This document shows positions 24,709-33,451 of a stretch of 48,733 nt of DNA, piece after piece (the first letter of the stretch is position 1; each line of letters opens with the position of its first letter). Source of the stretch: Phycisphaeraceae bacterium (lineage in GTDB: Bacteria > Planctomycetota > Phycisphaerae > Phycisphaerales > Phycisphaeraceae); NCBI GenBank assembly GCA_019634195.1, contig JAHQVV010000071.1:1-48733 (forward strand), in the 5' to 3' direction. Under the pieces are notes generated by a model. It had not been told where the DNA came from. It saw only the letters and a list, made by a program, of their open reading frames with translations, and searched no databases. Both the position numbers and the translations under genes were made by a program.

Positions 24709-25809
24709 ATGCGACGAGACGAACCGGCCACGATGATGCACCTGATCCGCCCCATGCTGTTGTTGGTTGTGGTTGGCGCGCTGCTGCTGATCGCAGAGCA
24801 TGCCAGGAGTGATTCACTGCGTGTGCATGATGTGACCGGGTCCGATGGCCCGGAGGTCCTGCTGTCGCACGTCGCGGAGCTGGAGGGCGAGTACGCCAAC
24901 CAGTTCGCCAAAGTTGTTGTCGGCCGGTTTGTTGAGGGCGAGTCCCGGATCGAGATCAAGACGTCATCGATCCTCGAGGCGATTCGCGAAAAAGGCGGCA
25001 AGCTTGGGCTCCTCGACCTCAGCGGGTTTACGCGTGTCACCGTGCACCGCACGTTTAATGAAACGGCGACCGAAAGCGAGCCGGACCAAGGACAAACCCC
25101 GCTGGCCAATGTCGAGTCGCTGACCCGAGGCGAGCCCGTAACGGTGTACACGCCGACGACCGTTCAGTCGCTGATTGAACAGACCATCGCCAAACGGATC
25201 GGGATCGACGTCGGCTCGCTGAAGATCACGTTCAACGATCGCGACAGCGGGTTGCTGGCCAAGAGCGCCGTCGCGGGGCGGTACGAGGTCCAGCCGTTGG
25301 CCGAGCCGACGCTTGGCGCGGTGATGTTCAAGGTGACCGGTTACCACGGCACGCAGGCGATCGGCAAGGGTAAGACGGTTTCGGCTCGCGTGCAGCAGCG
25401 CGTGATCGCGGTGGTCGCGGCCGAGAAGATCGGCCGGGGCGGCATGATCAACCGTCGGCAGGTCCGCCTGCGTGAGGTGCTCATCGACGACGCGCAGCAG
25501 GCCTACCTCGGCGACACATCGCTGGTTACCGGCCAGGTCGCGGCGGGGACGATCAGCCCAGGCGACCTGATCACCGCAAGCTCCGTCAAGCTGCCCATCG
25601 CGGTGACCCGTCGCCAGCGCGTCTCGGTTCAGCTGAACAACGGCGGGATCAAGATCACGTTCAACGGCATCGCCCAGAGCGAGGGGGCCGTCGGCGAAAC
25701 TATCGAAGTGCAGAACGCCAAGACCGGCCAACGCTTCAATGCGACCGTCGTCGCACGCGGCAAGGTCGTCGCGGGGGATGCGATTCAACCTAAGGAAGAA
25801 GACCAATAA
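24709..25809 (+). CDS. flgA: Flagellar P-ring assembly protein FlgA, enlarged
   Basis: 366 residues from ATG 24709, which has a strong ribosome site (AAGGAGG). A signal or anchor helix (about 10-34) is followed by an unfamiliar N-terminal region, then the SAF-like domain and C-terminal FlgA domain (about 230-360: VVAAEKIGRGGMINRRQVRLRE; GDLITASSVKLPIAVTRRQRVSVQ; GAVGETIEVQNAKTGQRFNATVV). FlgA is a periplasmic chaperone for P-ring formation by FlgI. It is about 140 residues longer than the enterobacterial protein. Its stop overlaps the flgH start (TAATG). Confidence 0.87.
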   Translation: MRRDEPATMMHLIRPMLLLVVVGALLLIAEHARSDSLRVHDVTGSDGPEVLLSHVAELEGEYANQFAKVVVGRFVEGESRIEIKTSSILEAIREKGGKLGLLDLSGFTRVTVHRTFNETATESEPDQGQTPLANVESLTRGEPVTVYTPTTVQSLIEQTIAKRIGIDVGSLKITFNDRDSGLLAKSAVAGRYEVQPLAEPTLGAVMFKVTGYHGTQAIGKGKTVSARVQQRVIAVVAAEKIGRGGMINRRQVRLREVLIDDAQQAYLGDTSLVTGQVAAGTISPGDLITASSVKLPIAVTRRQRVSVQLNNGGIKITFNGIAQSEGAVGETIEVQNAKTGQRFNATVVARGKVVAGDAIQPKEEDQ

Positions 25810-26552
25810 TGAACAAGCACAAGTGGATCGGCATGACGTTTTTTAGCGCAGCACTGTTCGGCGGGCAGCAGGCCACGGCACAGTCGTCGTCGCTGTACGC
25901 GACCTCGGATGAGCAGGTCGACTCTGTTGCCGCCCAGCGCTACCACCAGTCCCTGGACCGCACCCGCCGGGCTCTGCCGGACGTCCACCCAGACGTGCCA
26001 CGCTACAGCGCGTACGTGAACATCCGGCCCGAGCCCCGTGAATTCGTGCTCAACGACCTGGTCACGATCATCGTCCGCGAGTCGTTCGAGAGCGAGATGG
26101 ATGCCGAGAAGACGACGGAGAAGAGTGCCGAGCTCAGCGGTGGTATCACCCAGTTCCCCAGGCTGACGATCAAGGACCTGCTGGACCTGCAGGTCCCGCA
26201 GGGCAATGCCGGTGAAGCGCTTGTCGAACTCGGCTTTGAACGCACCCACGAGGGCGAAGGTGAGTACGAACGCACCGAGTCCATGACCGGCCGGGTCCGT
26301 GCCCGCATCATCGACATCAAGCCCAACGGCCTGCTCGTCCTCGAAGCGCGGCGCACGATCATCAACGACGGCGAGCAGTCCGTCCTCGTCGCCACCGGCA
26401 ACTGTATGCCCGAGGACATCACCGCGGACAACAGCGTCCTTTCGACCCAGCTTGAGAACCTATTCATCGACAAGCAGCACTCCGGCGATCTCCGCGAGTC
26501 CGGCGAGAAGGGCTGGCTGACCAAGCTCTTCGATGCGGTTTTTGATTTCTAA
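25809..26552 (+). CDS. flgH: Flagellar L-ring protein FlgH without a lipobox
   Basis: 247 residues. The family core is clear: FVLNDLVTIIVRES, a Thr/Glu-rich stretch, GEGEYERTESMTGRVRARIIDIKPNG (the usual G..T.....L...I.AxV..V.PNG pattern) and LVLEARRTIIND. FlgH forms the L ring in the outer membrane and in most bacteria is a lipoprotein. Here the signal peptide (1 to about 25, ending ATAQSSS) has no Cys, so lipidation is not expected. Its ATG overlaps the flgA stop, indicating translational coupling. Confidence 0.9.
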   Translation: MNKHKWIGMTFFSAALFGGQQATAQSSSLYATSDEQVDSVAAQRYHQSLDRTRRALPDVHPDVPRYSAYVNIRPEPREFVLNDLVTIIVRESFESEMDAEKTTEKSAELSGGITQFPRLTIKDLLDLQVPQGNAGEALVELGFERTHEGEGEYERTESMTGRVRARIIDIKPNGLLVLEARRTIINDGEQSVLVATGNCMPEDITADNSVLSTQLENLFIDKQHSGDLRESGEKGWLTKLFDAVFDF

Positions 26553-26612
26553 GACATGGCACCGCGCTTGCTCCATCGCCCAAGACACCCCGACTGTTTC
26601 AAGGACTGAAGC

Positions 26613-27722
26613 ATGCTCACACGAAGGATTCGAACGATGCACAGACTTAAGTTCATTTTGCTGCTCGCCCTGGCGGCGCTGCTCTTGGCAACACCCGCCG
26701 CCGCGACGCAGATCCGAAACGTTGTCACGCTCAAAGGCTCGGAGTCGAGCACCATCAGCGGGATCGGCGTCGTCGTCGGGCTCAACGGCACGGGCGACGG
26801 CGAGTTCGGGCCGGCCCACAAAGCCGTCCTCGCGGCCGTCGCACGCAACATCGACGCGACCGCGACACCCCAGAACTTCACCGACGCGGACAGCATCGCC
26901 CTGGTGCACGTCAGCGCGGTAGTCCCTGCCGAGGGTGTCCGCCAGGGTGTCGATCAACTCGACGTCACGGTCGCGACGGTGAACGACGCGAATAGCCTGA
27001 AAGGCGGTGTCCTGCTGGACGCGGTGCTTTTCGCCCCGGGCAAGAACGGCCGGGCGTATGCCGTGGCCGCGGGGAACCTGATGCTGGAGGATGAGGAGGA
27101 GAACCCCCGCCGCGCAAAAGTGGTGCGCGGTGCGCACATGGTGCGCGATGTTCCCTCGATGAACCTGGATAAGTTCAACCAGATCACGTTGGTGCTGCAG
27201 GAGAACAAGGCGTCCTGGCAGCTGGCCAACTTCATCGCCGAGGCGGTCAACGGCGTCATGGTCTTGGCTGACGACGCGGACCCGATCGCCCGCGCGGTGG
27301 ACCAGAAGAACGTGATTATCAAAGTGCCGGACGAGGCGCTGCCGAACCTGTCGAGCTTCATCACGCAGATCATGGGTACGACGATCGACTCAGAGATCGC
27401 GTCGGGCGGTGCCCGGGTGATCATTAATCGCTCGGAGGGCACGATCGCGATGACGCGTGACGTCGAGCTGTCCCCGGTGATTATTTCGCACAAAGGGATG
27501 ACGATTCAGATCGTGAACCCCGAGCCGCAGCCGGACCCGAACAACCCGACGGTCGAGAACGTGGACTTCGTCGCGCTGGACCCGGACGACCGCGGCGGGG
27601 CGGGGCTGCGGCAACTACTCGACGCGCTGAACACGCTCAACGTCCCGTCCGAGGACCGCATCGCGATCATCAAGGAGATCCACGACCTGGGCGTACTCCA
27701 CGCGGAGCTGATCTACAAATGA
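26613..27722 (+). CDS. flgI: Flagellar P-ring protein FlgI
   Basis: 369 residues from ATG 26613; ATG 26637 (with AAGGA upstream) gives a neater signal peptide, so the start is uncertain by eight residues. After the signal (ending TPAAAT) comes the family pattern IRNVVTLKGSESSTISGIGVVVGLNGTGD, then DVTVATVNDANSLKGGVLL and a C-terminus LRQLLDALNTLNVPSEDRIAIIKEIHDLGVLHAEL. FlgI forms the ring around the rod at the peptidoglycan layer. Its stop overlaps the next start (ATGATG at 27719). Confidence 0.95.
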   Translation: MLTRRIRTMHRLKFILLLALAALLLATPAAATQIRNVVTLKGSESSTISGIGVVVGLNGTGDGEFGPAHKAVLAAVARNIDATATPQNFTDADSIALVHVSAVVPAEGVRQGVDQLDVTVATVNDANSLKGGVLLDAVLFAPGKNGRAYAVAAGNLMLEDEEENPRRAKVVRGAHMVRDVPSMNLDKFNQITLVLQENKASWQLANFIAEAVNGVMVLADDADPIARAVDQKNVIIKVPDEALPNLSSFITQIMGTTIDSEIASGGARVIINRSEGTIAMTRDVELSPVIISHKGMTIQIVNPEPQPDPNNPTVENVDFVALDPDDRGGAGLRQLLDALNTLNVPSEDRIAIIKEIHDLGVLHAELIYK

Positions 27723-28114
27723 TGGCCTCGATCCCCCCCAGCATGGAATTGGCGACGCAGCAGCCTTCGCGCGTGGACACCTCGCGTAGCGGGGATTTCG
27801 CGGCCGCGCCGGTGTTCAACGGCTTCTTGGACCGCGCCCGCAGTGAAGGGCAGAGCGAAGAGGCGCAGTTGCGCGAGGCCGCCGAGAAACTCGTTGCGAC
27901 CACGCTGATCATGCCCATGTTCGAGCAGCTGCGCAGCGACCCGCTGGCGACGAATATGTTCCACGGCGGCCGTGGCGAGAAGATCTTCCAGCAGCAGATG
28001 GACCAGGTGCTGTCCGACCGCATTGCAGGCGCGACGCGATTTGATTTGGTGGACTCGGTCTATAAGCAGCTCAGCGCTGCGGCGAAAGGCGGGGCAGTGA
28101 ACACCCATGGCTAA
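27719..28114 (+). CDS. flgJ: FlgJ N-terminal rod-binding protein
   Basis: 131 residues. The rod-binding domain is visible (LREAAEKLVATTLIMPMFEQLR, NMFHGGRGEKIFQQQMDQVLSDRIA). The C-terminal muramidase domain of enterobacterial FlgJ is missing, as in many bacteria, so another enzyme must open peptidoglycan for the rod. The gene overlaps flgI by 4 bp and the following flgN-like gene by 8 bp. Confidence 0.87.
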   Translation: MMASIPPSMELATQQPSRVDTSRSGDFAAAPVFNGFLDRARSEGQSEEAQLREAAEKLVATTLIMPMFEQLRSDPLATNMFHGGRGEKIFQQQMDQVLSDRIAGATRFDLVDSVYKQLSAAAKGGAVNTHG

Positions 28115-28622
28115 CCCGATCACCAAACACGTCCCGGTGCTCGAAACCGTGCTCAAGCAGTCGGCCGATCGGCACGAGCAGTTGCTGACGCTGATGAAGC
28201 GTCAACGCGAGTGCCTGCGCCTGGCGGATCACCACGGCGTGTCGGAGTGCTCACGCCTCGAGAACGCGCTGGTGCAGGCGATCGGCGACTTGGAGAAGCG
28301 TCGGCTTGAGCTGGTCGCGCAGTTGACCCAGGCGGTGGACCCCAAGGCGATCCAGCCGATGCGGATGCGCGACCTGGCGGAGCGCCTTCCCGAGCCCGCA
28401 CGGGGTCGGCTGCTGGTCTTACGCGAGCAGCTGCGTGAACGGATCACGCAGGTGAAAGAACAATCGTCGGTGACACGCCGCGCGACCGAGGCGCTCTTGA
28501 ACCATATGCAGGGCCTGGTCCAGACGCTGGGCAACGCCGGCCGGGCGTCGGGTTACGCGCCGGCCAACCAACCCCAACCCGCCAGCGTGCAGACGCTGGG
28601 CACATTGAAAGTTACGGCATAG
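28107..28622 (+). CDS. flgN: FlgN-like flagellar export chaperone
   Basis: 171 residues, predicted long helices throughout. The N-terminal region (VLETVLKQSADRHEQLLTLMKRQRECLRLADHHGVSECSRLENALVQAI, given here for its spacing of charged and Leu residues) has the pattern of FlgN-type chaperones, which hold FlgK and FlgL in the cytoplasm before export. Position directly before flgK and flgL supports this strongly. It overlaps flgJ by 8 bp. Confidence 0.78.
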   Translation: MANPITKHVPVLETVLKQSADRHEQLLTLMKRQRECLRLADHHGVSECSRLENALVQAIGDLEKRRLELVAQLTQAVDPKAIQPMRMRDLAERLPEPARGRLLVLREQLRERITQVKEQSSVTRRATEALLNHMQGLVQTLGNAGRASGYAPANQPQPASVQTLGTLKVTA

Positions 28623-28651
28623 CGCGGCATCGCCGCTAACGGATATCGACT

Positions 28652-30361
28652 ATGGGTTTGACCAGTTCCCTCTACATCGGACGCTCCGGCTTGCTTGCTT
28701 CGCAGGCCGCGATCCAAGTGGCGGGCAACAACCTGGCGAACATCGCGACCAAGGGCTACCACCGCAACGAGATCGAGCTCGCCGCGGTCCGCGCCAACGA
28801 GATCCAGCGCGGTATCTACCTGGGCAATGGCGTGCAGATCGCGTCGATCACTCGGCAGGTCGATGAAGCGCTCGAAGCCCGCCTCCGCAATGCGATCTCG
28901 GATGAGGGCGGCTCACGCGTCGCACAGGACCTGTGGTCCGAGATCGAGGCGATCGAGAACGAGTTGTCGGAGATCGACATCTCGACGCGGATGGCCGAGT
29001 TTTTCAACAGCTGGTCACAGATCGCCAACAACCCGCAGGACCTGTCGCTGCGGACGCTCGCGGTGAAGCAGGCCGAGACCTTAGGTGATTATGTCGCCTC
29101 GGTGCGCGGCGAGTTCCTGAACCTGCAGAAGCGGATCGATGATCGCACCGCTAACGCCGCGCGCGCCGCCAACGACCTGCTCGACCGCATTGCCCAGCTC
29201 AACGAGTCGATCGCCCTGCAGGAGGGTGGGTCCGAGAGCCAGGCCGGCGGCCTGCGCGACCAGCGCGACCTGTATCTCGGTGAGCTGGCTCAGTACATCG
29301 ACATCTCGGTCAATGAACAGCCCAGCGGTGCGATCGATATTTTTGTTGCCTCGCTCCCGATCGTGCTGGGCAACGACAACCGCGGCATCGCGGTAACGAC
29401 CGATTCGACGTCCGAGGGTTTAACGACAACGGTCCGCCTGGCCGAGGACCGCAGCCCCTTGGATATCAAGAGCGGTGAACTCGGCGGGCTGGTCAAGTTC
29501 CGCGGCGTATTCCTCGAGAACGCGATCGACACGCTGGACACCTACGCCAACGCGATGATCTACGAGGTCAATAAGCTGCACAGCCAGAGCCAGGGCCTGA
29601 GCCTGCTCGACTCGGCGCTGGCCACAACGGAGGTGATCGACACCGCCGTCGCGCTCAACGATCCCACGGCCCAGATCCCCTTCGAGATCCAGCACGGCTC
29701 GTTCCAGCTGCACGTGACCCAGGTCTCGACCGGGCAACGCGTCGCGCAGACGATTAACGTCGACCTCGACGGCATCGACCCGACCAACGACACCTCGCTC
29801 GACGACCTGGCGGCGCAGATCGACGCGGTCGCAAACATCTCGGCGATCGTGACCAGCGATGGCCGGCTGCAGATCACCGCCGACGCGCAGGACTTCCAGT
29901 TCAGCTTCAGCGACGACAACACCGGCGCGATGGCGGCCTTGGGGATCAACACGTTCTTCGTTGGCACGAACGGCGCTGATATCGGTGTCAACACCGACCT
30001 GGTCGATGACCCCCGCATGCTCGCGGTGGCGCGCGATCACCTGCCCGGCGACAACCGCAACGCGCTGGCCATCGCGGCGCTGCGCGACACCGGCGTGACC
30101 TCGCTGCAGGGCCAGAGCCTGACCGGCTACTGGAACCGCCACATCGAGGACGTCTCGATCCGCACCGCCCAGGCCATCGACCAGCTCAACGCCGACTCGG
30201 TCGTCAAGGAAAACCTCCAGGTTCAGCAGCAGGCCTTCTCCGGCGTGAACGCGGACGAAGAAACCATCGACCTGCTGAGCTACCAACGCATGTACCAGGC
30301 CAACGCAAGGTTCCTGACCGTCGTTGATGAATTGATGCAGACGCTTATTGGAATCGTTTAA
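28652..30361 (+). CDS. flgK: Flagellar hook-associated protein FlgK
   Basis: 569 residues, typical 550-600. The N-terminus SLYIGRSGLLASQAAIQVAGNNLANIATKGYHR and the C-terminus with FSGVNADEETIDLLSYQRMYQANARFLTVVDELMQTLIGIV are characteristic (GVNLDEE..NL..YQ.AYQANA in the family). FlgK is the first of two junction proteins between hook and filament. The start is ATG 28652, 30 bp after the flgN stop, and flgL follows after 16 bp. Confidence 0.95.
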   Translation: MGLTSSLYIGRSGLLASQAAIQVAGNNLANIATKGYHRNEIELAAVRANEIQRGIYLGNGVQIASITRQVDEALEARLRNAISDEGGSRVAQDLWSEIEAIENELSEIDISTRMAEFFNSWSQIANNPQDLSLRTLAVKQAETLGDYVASVRGEFLNLQKRIDDRTANAARAANDLLDRIAQLNESIALQEGGSESQAGGLRDQRDLYLGELAQYIDISVNEQPSGAIDIFVASLPIVLGNDNRGIAVTTDSTSEGLTTTVRLAEDRSPLDIKSGELGGLVKFRGVFLENAIDTLDTYANAMIYEVNKLHSQSQGLSLLDSALATTEVIDTAVALNDPTAQIPFEIQHGSFQLHVTQVSTGQRVAQTINVDLDGIDPTNDTSLDDLAAQIDAVANISAIVTSDGRLQITADAQDFQFSFSDDNTGAMAALGINTFFVGTNGADIGVNTDLVDDPRMLAVARDHLPGDNRNALAIAALRDTGVTSLQGQSLTGYWNRHIEDVSIRTAQAIDQLNADSVVKENLQVQQQAFSGVNADEETIDLLSYQRMYQANARFLTVVDELMQTLIGIV

Positions 30362-30377
30362 CCCGTAACGCAACACT

Positions 30378-32327
30378 ATGTCCACGATCTCCCCACTCCT
30401 GTCCCGCACCTCGAACCTGATGTCGAGTGAGCTGCTGCGCAGGCGTTTGCAGGAGACGCAACGCGAGTTGCTGCTGGCCCAGGACCAGGCATCGACGGGC
30501 AAGATCCTCAGCCGGGGATCGGACGCGCCGGCCAACATCTCCGCGGTGCTGCACCTGAACCAGGCAAAAATCCAGCGTGAGCAGCAGGAGCTCAACCTCG
30601 AACACGCACGCGGTGTCCTGAACCTCGGTGACGCCGCGCTGCGGGACATCACGGACATCCTCATCGAGGCCCAGCAGGTCGCGTCGAGTCAGATCGGCGT
30701 GGGGTCGGACGCGACGACACGGTCAACGCAGGCTGGCGTGATCGATGCGCAGCTCGCCGGGGCGATCGAGGCGGCCAACCGGCAGTTCAACGGCCTATCG
30801 GTCTTCGGCGGCAACAACGGCGTTGTTGATGGCGCGGTCTTCGAGCCCTTCCTCGGCGGTGTCAGGTATATCGGCGGTGACGCGAGCCTTGGCAACGACG
30901 GCGGGGCGCTGACCGATTTAGCCTTCAACAGCAACGGGCTCGAGGCTTTAGGTGCCTTGTCGACCCGTGTCGAAACCCTGGTCGACCTCGACCCCCAGGC
31001 CGATGGTGATGTTCTCTTGCGGGACATCGATGGCGCGCGGCAGCGCGGCTACCTGGCCGGTGCGATCAACCTGACGATCAACGGTGTGCCGACGGTGGTG
31101 GACCTGACGACCGCCGACACGCTCGACGACGTGGTCACGCGCGTCAACGACGCGATCACCAACCTGGACCCTGGCGCCGGCTCGATCGCGATCGGCCCGG
31201 GCGGCTACTCACTGACCGCCAACGCGGGCAACACGATCACGATCACCGACTCGGCCGGCGGTACCACCGCGGCGGACCTGGGCCTCGACCTCAGCGCAAC
31301 GTCCGCTTCCGTTGCAGGCAGCGACCTGAATGTGAGGCTGACCGAACGCACCGAGCTGAGCACGTTTGCTACGCCAGTCGATTTCGCCAACGGCCTGCTG
31401 ATCACGCAGGGCGAGAATACCGCGGTCGCCGACTTCTCCAGCGCGACGACGGTTCAGGAGCTGCAGAACGTGATCGACGCGCTGAACTTCGGCCTGCGGC
31501 TAACGATCAACGACGACGGTACGGGCCTGGACCTGGTCAGCGAGGTTAGCGGGATCGAGCTGAGCATCGGCGAAAACGGCGGGACCACCGCCGAGGACCT
31601 GGGCCTGCGTACGTTTGGCAACACGACGCTGCTGTCGGACTTCCGCAACCGGGTGGGCGTGCAGACCAGCGAGGCGGGCGAGCCGGACCTGGATATCACG
31701 CTGCACGACGGGACCAATTTCACTGTTGACCTGACTGCGGCTTCGACGGTCGCGGATGTGCTCAGCCTGACGCAGGCCGCCGCGGCGGGCGCGGGCCTAA
31801 CCGTCGGCGTGGACTTCGATATCGCGCTGGCCTCGACGGGCAACGGGTTCACCGTCACGGACAACACCGTCGGCGGCAGCGATTTCAGGGTGACCAACGC
31901 GGGCCTGAGCTTCGCGGCGGAGAACCTGGGCATCAAGGTGAACGCCGGTACGGGCGCGACGATCGACGGCGCGGACCAATCGAAGGTGCGTGTGGAGAAT
32001 ATGTTCACCCACCTGCAAGAATTAAGCGCCGCATTACGAAATAACGACGAGGCTGGCATCACGCTTGCTGGTAGCTCCGTCGAAGACGACATCGACTCGG
32101 TTGTGTCCGCGAGGGCACGGGTCGGTGTTCAGGCCAGGCGGGTCGATGACCAGCTCACCCTGATCCAGGACCGCGATATCCAGGAGCAAACCATGCTCAG
32201 CCAGTTACAGGATGCGGATCTAACGGAGGTCTTGACGCGTTTTCAGCAGTTGCAGCTGCAACTGCAGGCGTCGTTGCAGGTCGGCTCGGCCGGCCAGCAG
32301 TTGAGTTTGTTGGATTTCTTGCGCTAG
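30378..32327 (+). CDS. flgL: Flagellar hook-associated protein FlgL, unusually long
   Basis: 649 residues, about twice the usual size. The conserved flagellin-like N-terminus (LSRTSNLMSSELLRRRLQETQ...ASTGKILSRGSDAPANIS) and C-terminus (ARVGVQARRVDDQLTLIQDRD...SLLDFLR) frame a large insert (about 200-530). The insert holds repeated units of the flagellin IN-motif type, with echoes such as TTAADLGLDLSATS, TTAEDLGLRTFGN and FAAENLGIKVNAG, and matching ITINDxG-like strands. These surface domains would decorate the hook-filament junction. It ends the flg block before fliW. Confidence 0.9.
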   Translation: MSTISPLLSRTSNLMSSELLRRRLQETQRELLLAQDQASTGKILSRGSDAPANISAVLHLNQAKIQREQQELNLEHARGVLNLGDAALRDITDILIEAQQVASSQIGVGSDATTRSTQAGVIDAQLAGAIEAANRQFNGLSVFGGNNGVVDGAVFEPFLGGVRYIGGDASLGNDGGALTDLAFNSNGLEALGALSTRVETLVDLDPQADGDVLLRDIDGARQRGYLAGAINLTINGVPTVVDLTTADTLDDVVTRVNDAITNLDPGAGSIAIGPGGYSLTANAGNTITITDSAGGTTAADLGLDLSATSASVAGSDLNVRLTERTELSTFATPVDFANGLLITQGENTAVADFSSATTVQELQNVIDALNFGLRLTINDDGTGLDLVSEVSGIELSIGENGGTTAEDLGLRTFGNTTLLSDFRNRVGVQTSEAGEPDLDITLHDGTNFTVDLTAASTVADVLSLTQAAAAGAGLTVGVDFDIALASTGNGFTVTDNTVGGSDFRVTNAGLSFAAENLGIKVNAGTGATIDGADQSKVRVENMFTHLQELSAALRNNDEAGITLAGSSVEDDIDSVVSARARVGVQARRVDDQLTLIQDRDIQEQTMLSQLQDADLTEVLTRFQQLQLQLQASLQVGSAGQQLSLLDFLR

Positions 32328-32384
32328 GCGCAAGTGTTGCGCGGGCCAGGGCGAGTAGCCAGCCAAACCCGCGCAAAAATGATC

Positions 32385-32400
32385 GGCGGTTGGAGCCGCC
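32385..32400 (+). promoter_or_regulatory. Candidate CsrA-binding hairpin in the fliW leader
   Basis: GGCGGTTGGAGCCGCC forms a 5-bp GC stem with a six-base loop TTGGAG. CsrA/RsmE proteins bind GGA shown in such hexaloops. It lies 70 bp before the chosen fliW start. CsrA control is an inference. Confidence 0.5.
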
Positions 32401-32469
32401 CCCCGCGACAGGATGTCCCAAGCGGGTATGGAAACCAGGATGGACCAGGCTGCAAGAGGTAAGTTGACG

Positions 32470-32916
32470 ATGAAAATCAATTCGTCACGTTTCGGTGAGA
32501 TCGAAGTCGATGACCAGCGCGTCATGACGTTCCCCAAGGGTTTGCTTGGCTTCCCCGAATACCAGCACTACGTGTTGATCGAGGCCGGCCAAGACAGCTA
32601 CTTCTGGTGGCTGCAGTCGATTGATAAGCCGGACCTGGCTTTCATCGTCACGGACCCGACGCTGTTCATCCCGACGTACAAGGTCCCGGTCAAGGCCGAG
32701 CAGATCGGTCAGCTGAACCTGAACACGGTCGACGAAGCACAGGTGCTCGTCATCGTGAACAAGCGTGGCGAGACGCTGACCGGCAACCTCCAGGGGCCGC
32801 TGGTGATCAACGTGAGAAATTGCATCGGCGAACAGCTGGTGCTGAGCGATCGGCGGTTCACCACGCGTGTGCCGCTGGTCGAAGTAAAAGCCGCGATTCA
32901 CGCCCAGAGCGCGTGA
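32470..32916 (+). CDS. fliW: Flagellar assembly factor FliW (CsrA antagonist)
   Basis: 148 residues from ATG 32470 (AGAGG about ten bases upstream); the frame is open further upstream but only through leader sequence. The family patterns FGEIEVDDQRVMTFPKGLLGFPEYQHYVLI and FWWLQSIDKPDLAFIV plus NLQGPLVINV are visible. FliW binds CsrA and also free flagellin. When flagellin is exported, FliW frees from it and blocks CsrA, allowing flagellin translation. The order fliW-csrA-flagellin here matches that circuit. Confidence 0.95.
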   Translation: MKINSSRFGEIEVDDQRVMTFPKGLLGFPEYQHYVLIEAGQDSYFWWLQSIDKPDLAFIVTDPTLFIPTYKVPVKAEQIGQLNLNTVDEAQVLVIVNKRGETLTGNLQGPLVINVRNCIGEQLVLSDRRFTTRVPLVEVKAAIHAQSA

Positions 32917-32978
32917 GGCAAGCGGGAGAGAAGTTGACCCGGCGAAGTTGGCCGGGGATGTGCAAGTGAAGACAACAC

Positions 32979-33014
32979 CCGTCGATGGACGGCGGGGCCT
33001 TGCAGGATGCAAGG
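32979..33014 (+). promoter_or_regulatory. Two candidate CsrA hairpins in the csrA leader
   Basis: CCTTGCAGGATGCAAGG (32998-33014) forms a 6-bp stem with loop AGGAT, close to the CsrA core ARGGAU. Just upstream CCGTCGATGGACGG (32979-32992) forms a second hairpin with GGA at the loop edge. Both lie 30-65 bp before csrA, suggesting autoregulation. Confidence 0.58.
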
Positions 33015-33044
33015 TGACCATGGCCAAGGAAGGACCACCCCAGC

Positions 33045-33323
33045 ATGCTCGTGTTATCACGACAGCGCGACGAAACGATCATGATCGGCGACGAGATCGA
33101 GATCACCGTCGTTGACATCCGCGGAGACAAGGTTCGGCTGGGCATCAACGCCCCACGCACGATCCAGGTCCACCGCAAAGAAGTGTACGAAGCCATCCGA
33201 CGCGAAAACACGGAGGCTTCTCAGATCGAGATCGATGATCTCAGCGCCGCAGACCAGACCCTGCGTCAACGTAACGGCCACCCGAACAACAACGGCCGGT
33301 CCAAGTTGAAGCAGTCGCCATAG
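33045..33323 (+). CDS. csrA: Translational regulator CsrA with C-terminal extension
   Basis: 92 residues; the core (1-61) is complete, from [20 protein letters not shown] to the RNA-contacting [10 protein letters not shown] with Arg44 at the expected place. The dimer binds GGA hairpins in leaders and blocks ribosome entry. Unlike the 61-residue E. coli protein, it has a polar tail (about 62-92; [16 protein letters not shown]), similar to the longer CsrA of bacteria that use FliW, where FliW binds the C-terminal region. A ribosome site (AAGGAAGGA) precedes the ATG by about nine bases. It lies between fliW and flagellin. Confidence 0.96.
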   Translation: MLVLSRQRDETIMIGDEIEITVVDIRGDKVRLGINAPRTIQVHRKEVYEAIRRENTEASQIEIDDLSAADQTLRQRNGHPNNNGRSKLKQSP

Positions 33324-33336
33324 ACGGACCCTTAAC

Positions 33337-33360
33337 CCGGCGCAACGGAGTGCACGCCGG
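33337..33360 (+). promoter_or_regulatory. Upstream candidate CsrA site in the flagellin leader
   Basis: A 6-bp stem CCGGCG/CGCCGG (33337-33342 with 33355-33360) closes a 12-base loop containing ACGGAG. The same ACGGAG forms the loop of the second site at 33430-33447, 70 bp downstream. Two CsrA sites in a flagellin leader is the arrangement known for Bacillus subtilis hag. Confidence 0.6.
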
Positions 33361-33429
33361 ACTGTGAAGCCAGGCAGACGCCTGGCATTGAAAACCCAAG
33401 CCGCCGCGAATGATTCGCCGCAGCAGATG

Positions 33430-33447
33430 ACAAACACGGAGGTTTGT
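33430..33447 (+). promoter_or_regulatory. Candidate CsrA site covering the flagellin Shine-Dalgarno sequence
   Basis: ACAAACACGGAGGTTTGT forms a perfect 6-bp stem with hexaloop ACGGAG. The Shine-Dalgarno GGAGG (33438-33442), nine bases before the ATG, lies in the loop and last stem pair, so CsrA binding would block the ribosome. Another hairpin without GGA (33369-33386) lies between the two sites. Confidence 0.75.
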
Positions 33448-33451
33448 CCCC

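Noticed and set aside
32949-32964. Second sigma-54-like sequence (TGGCCGGGGATGTGCA) before csrA
   Set aside because: The GG/GC spacing fits, but the boxes match the consensus poorly and the site lies within the csrA leader, so it may be chance.
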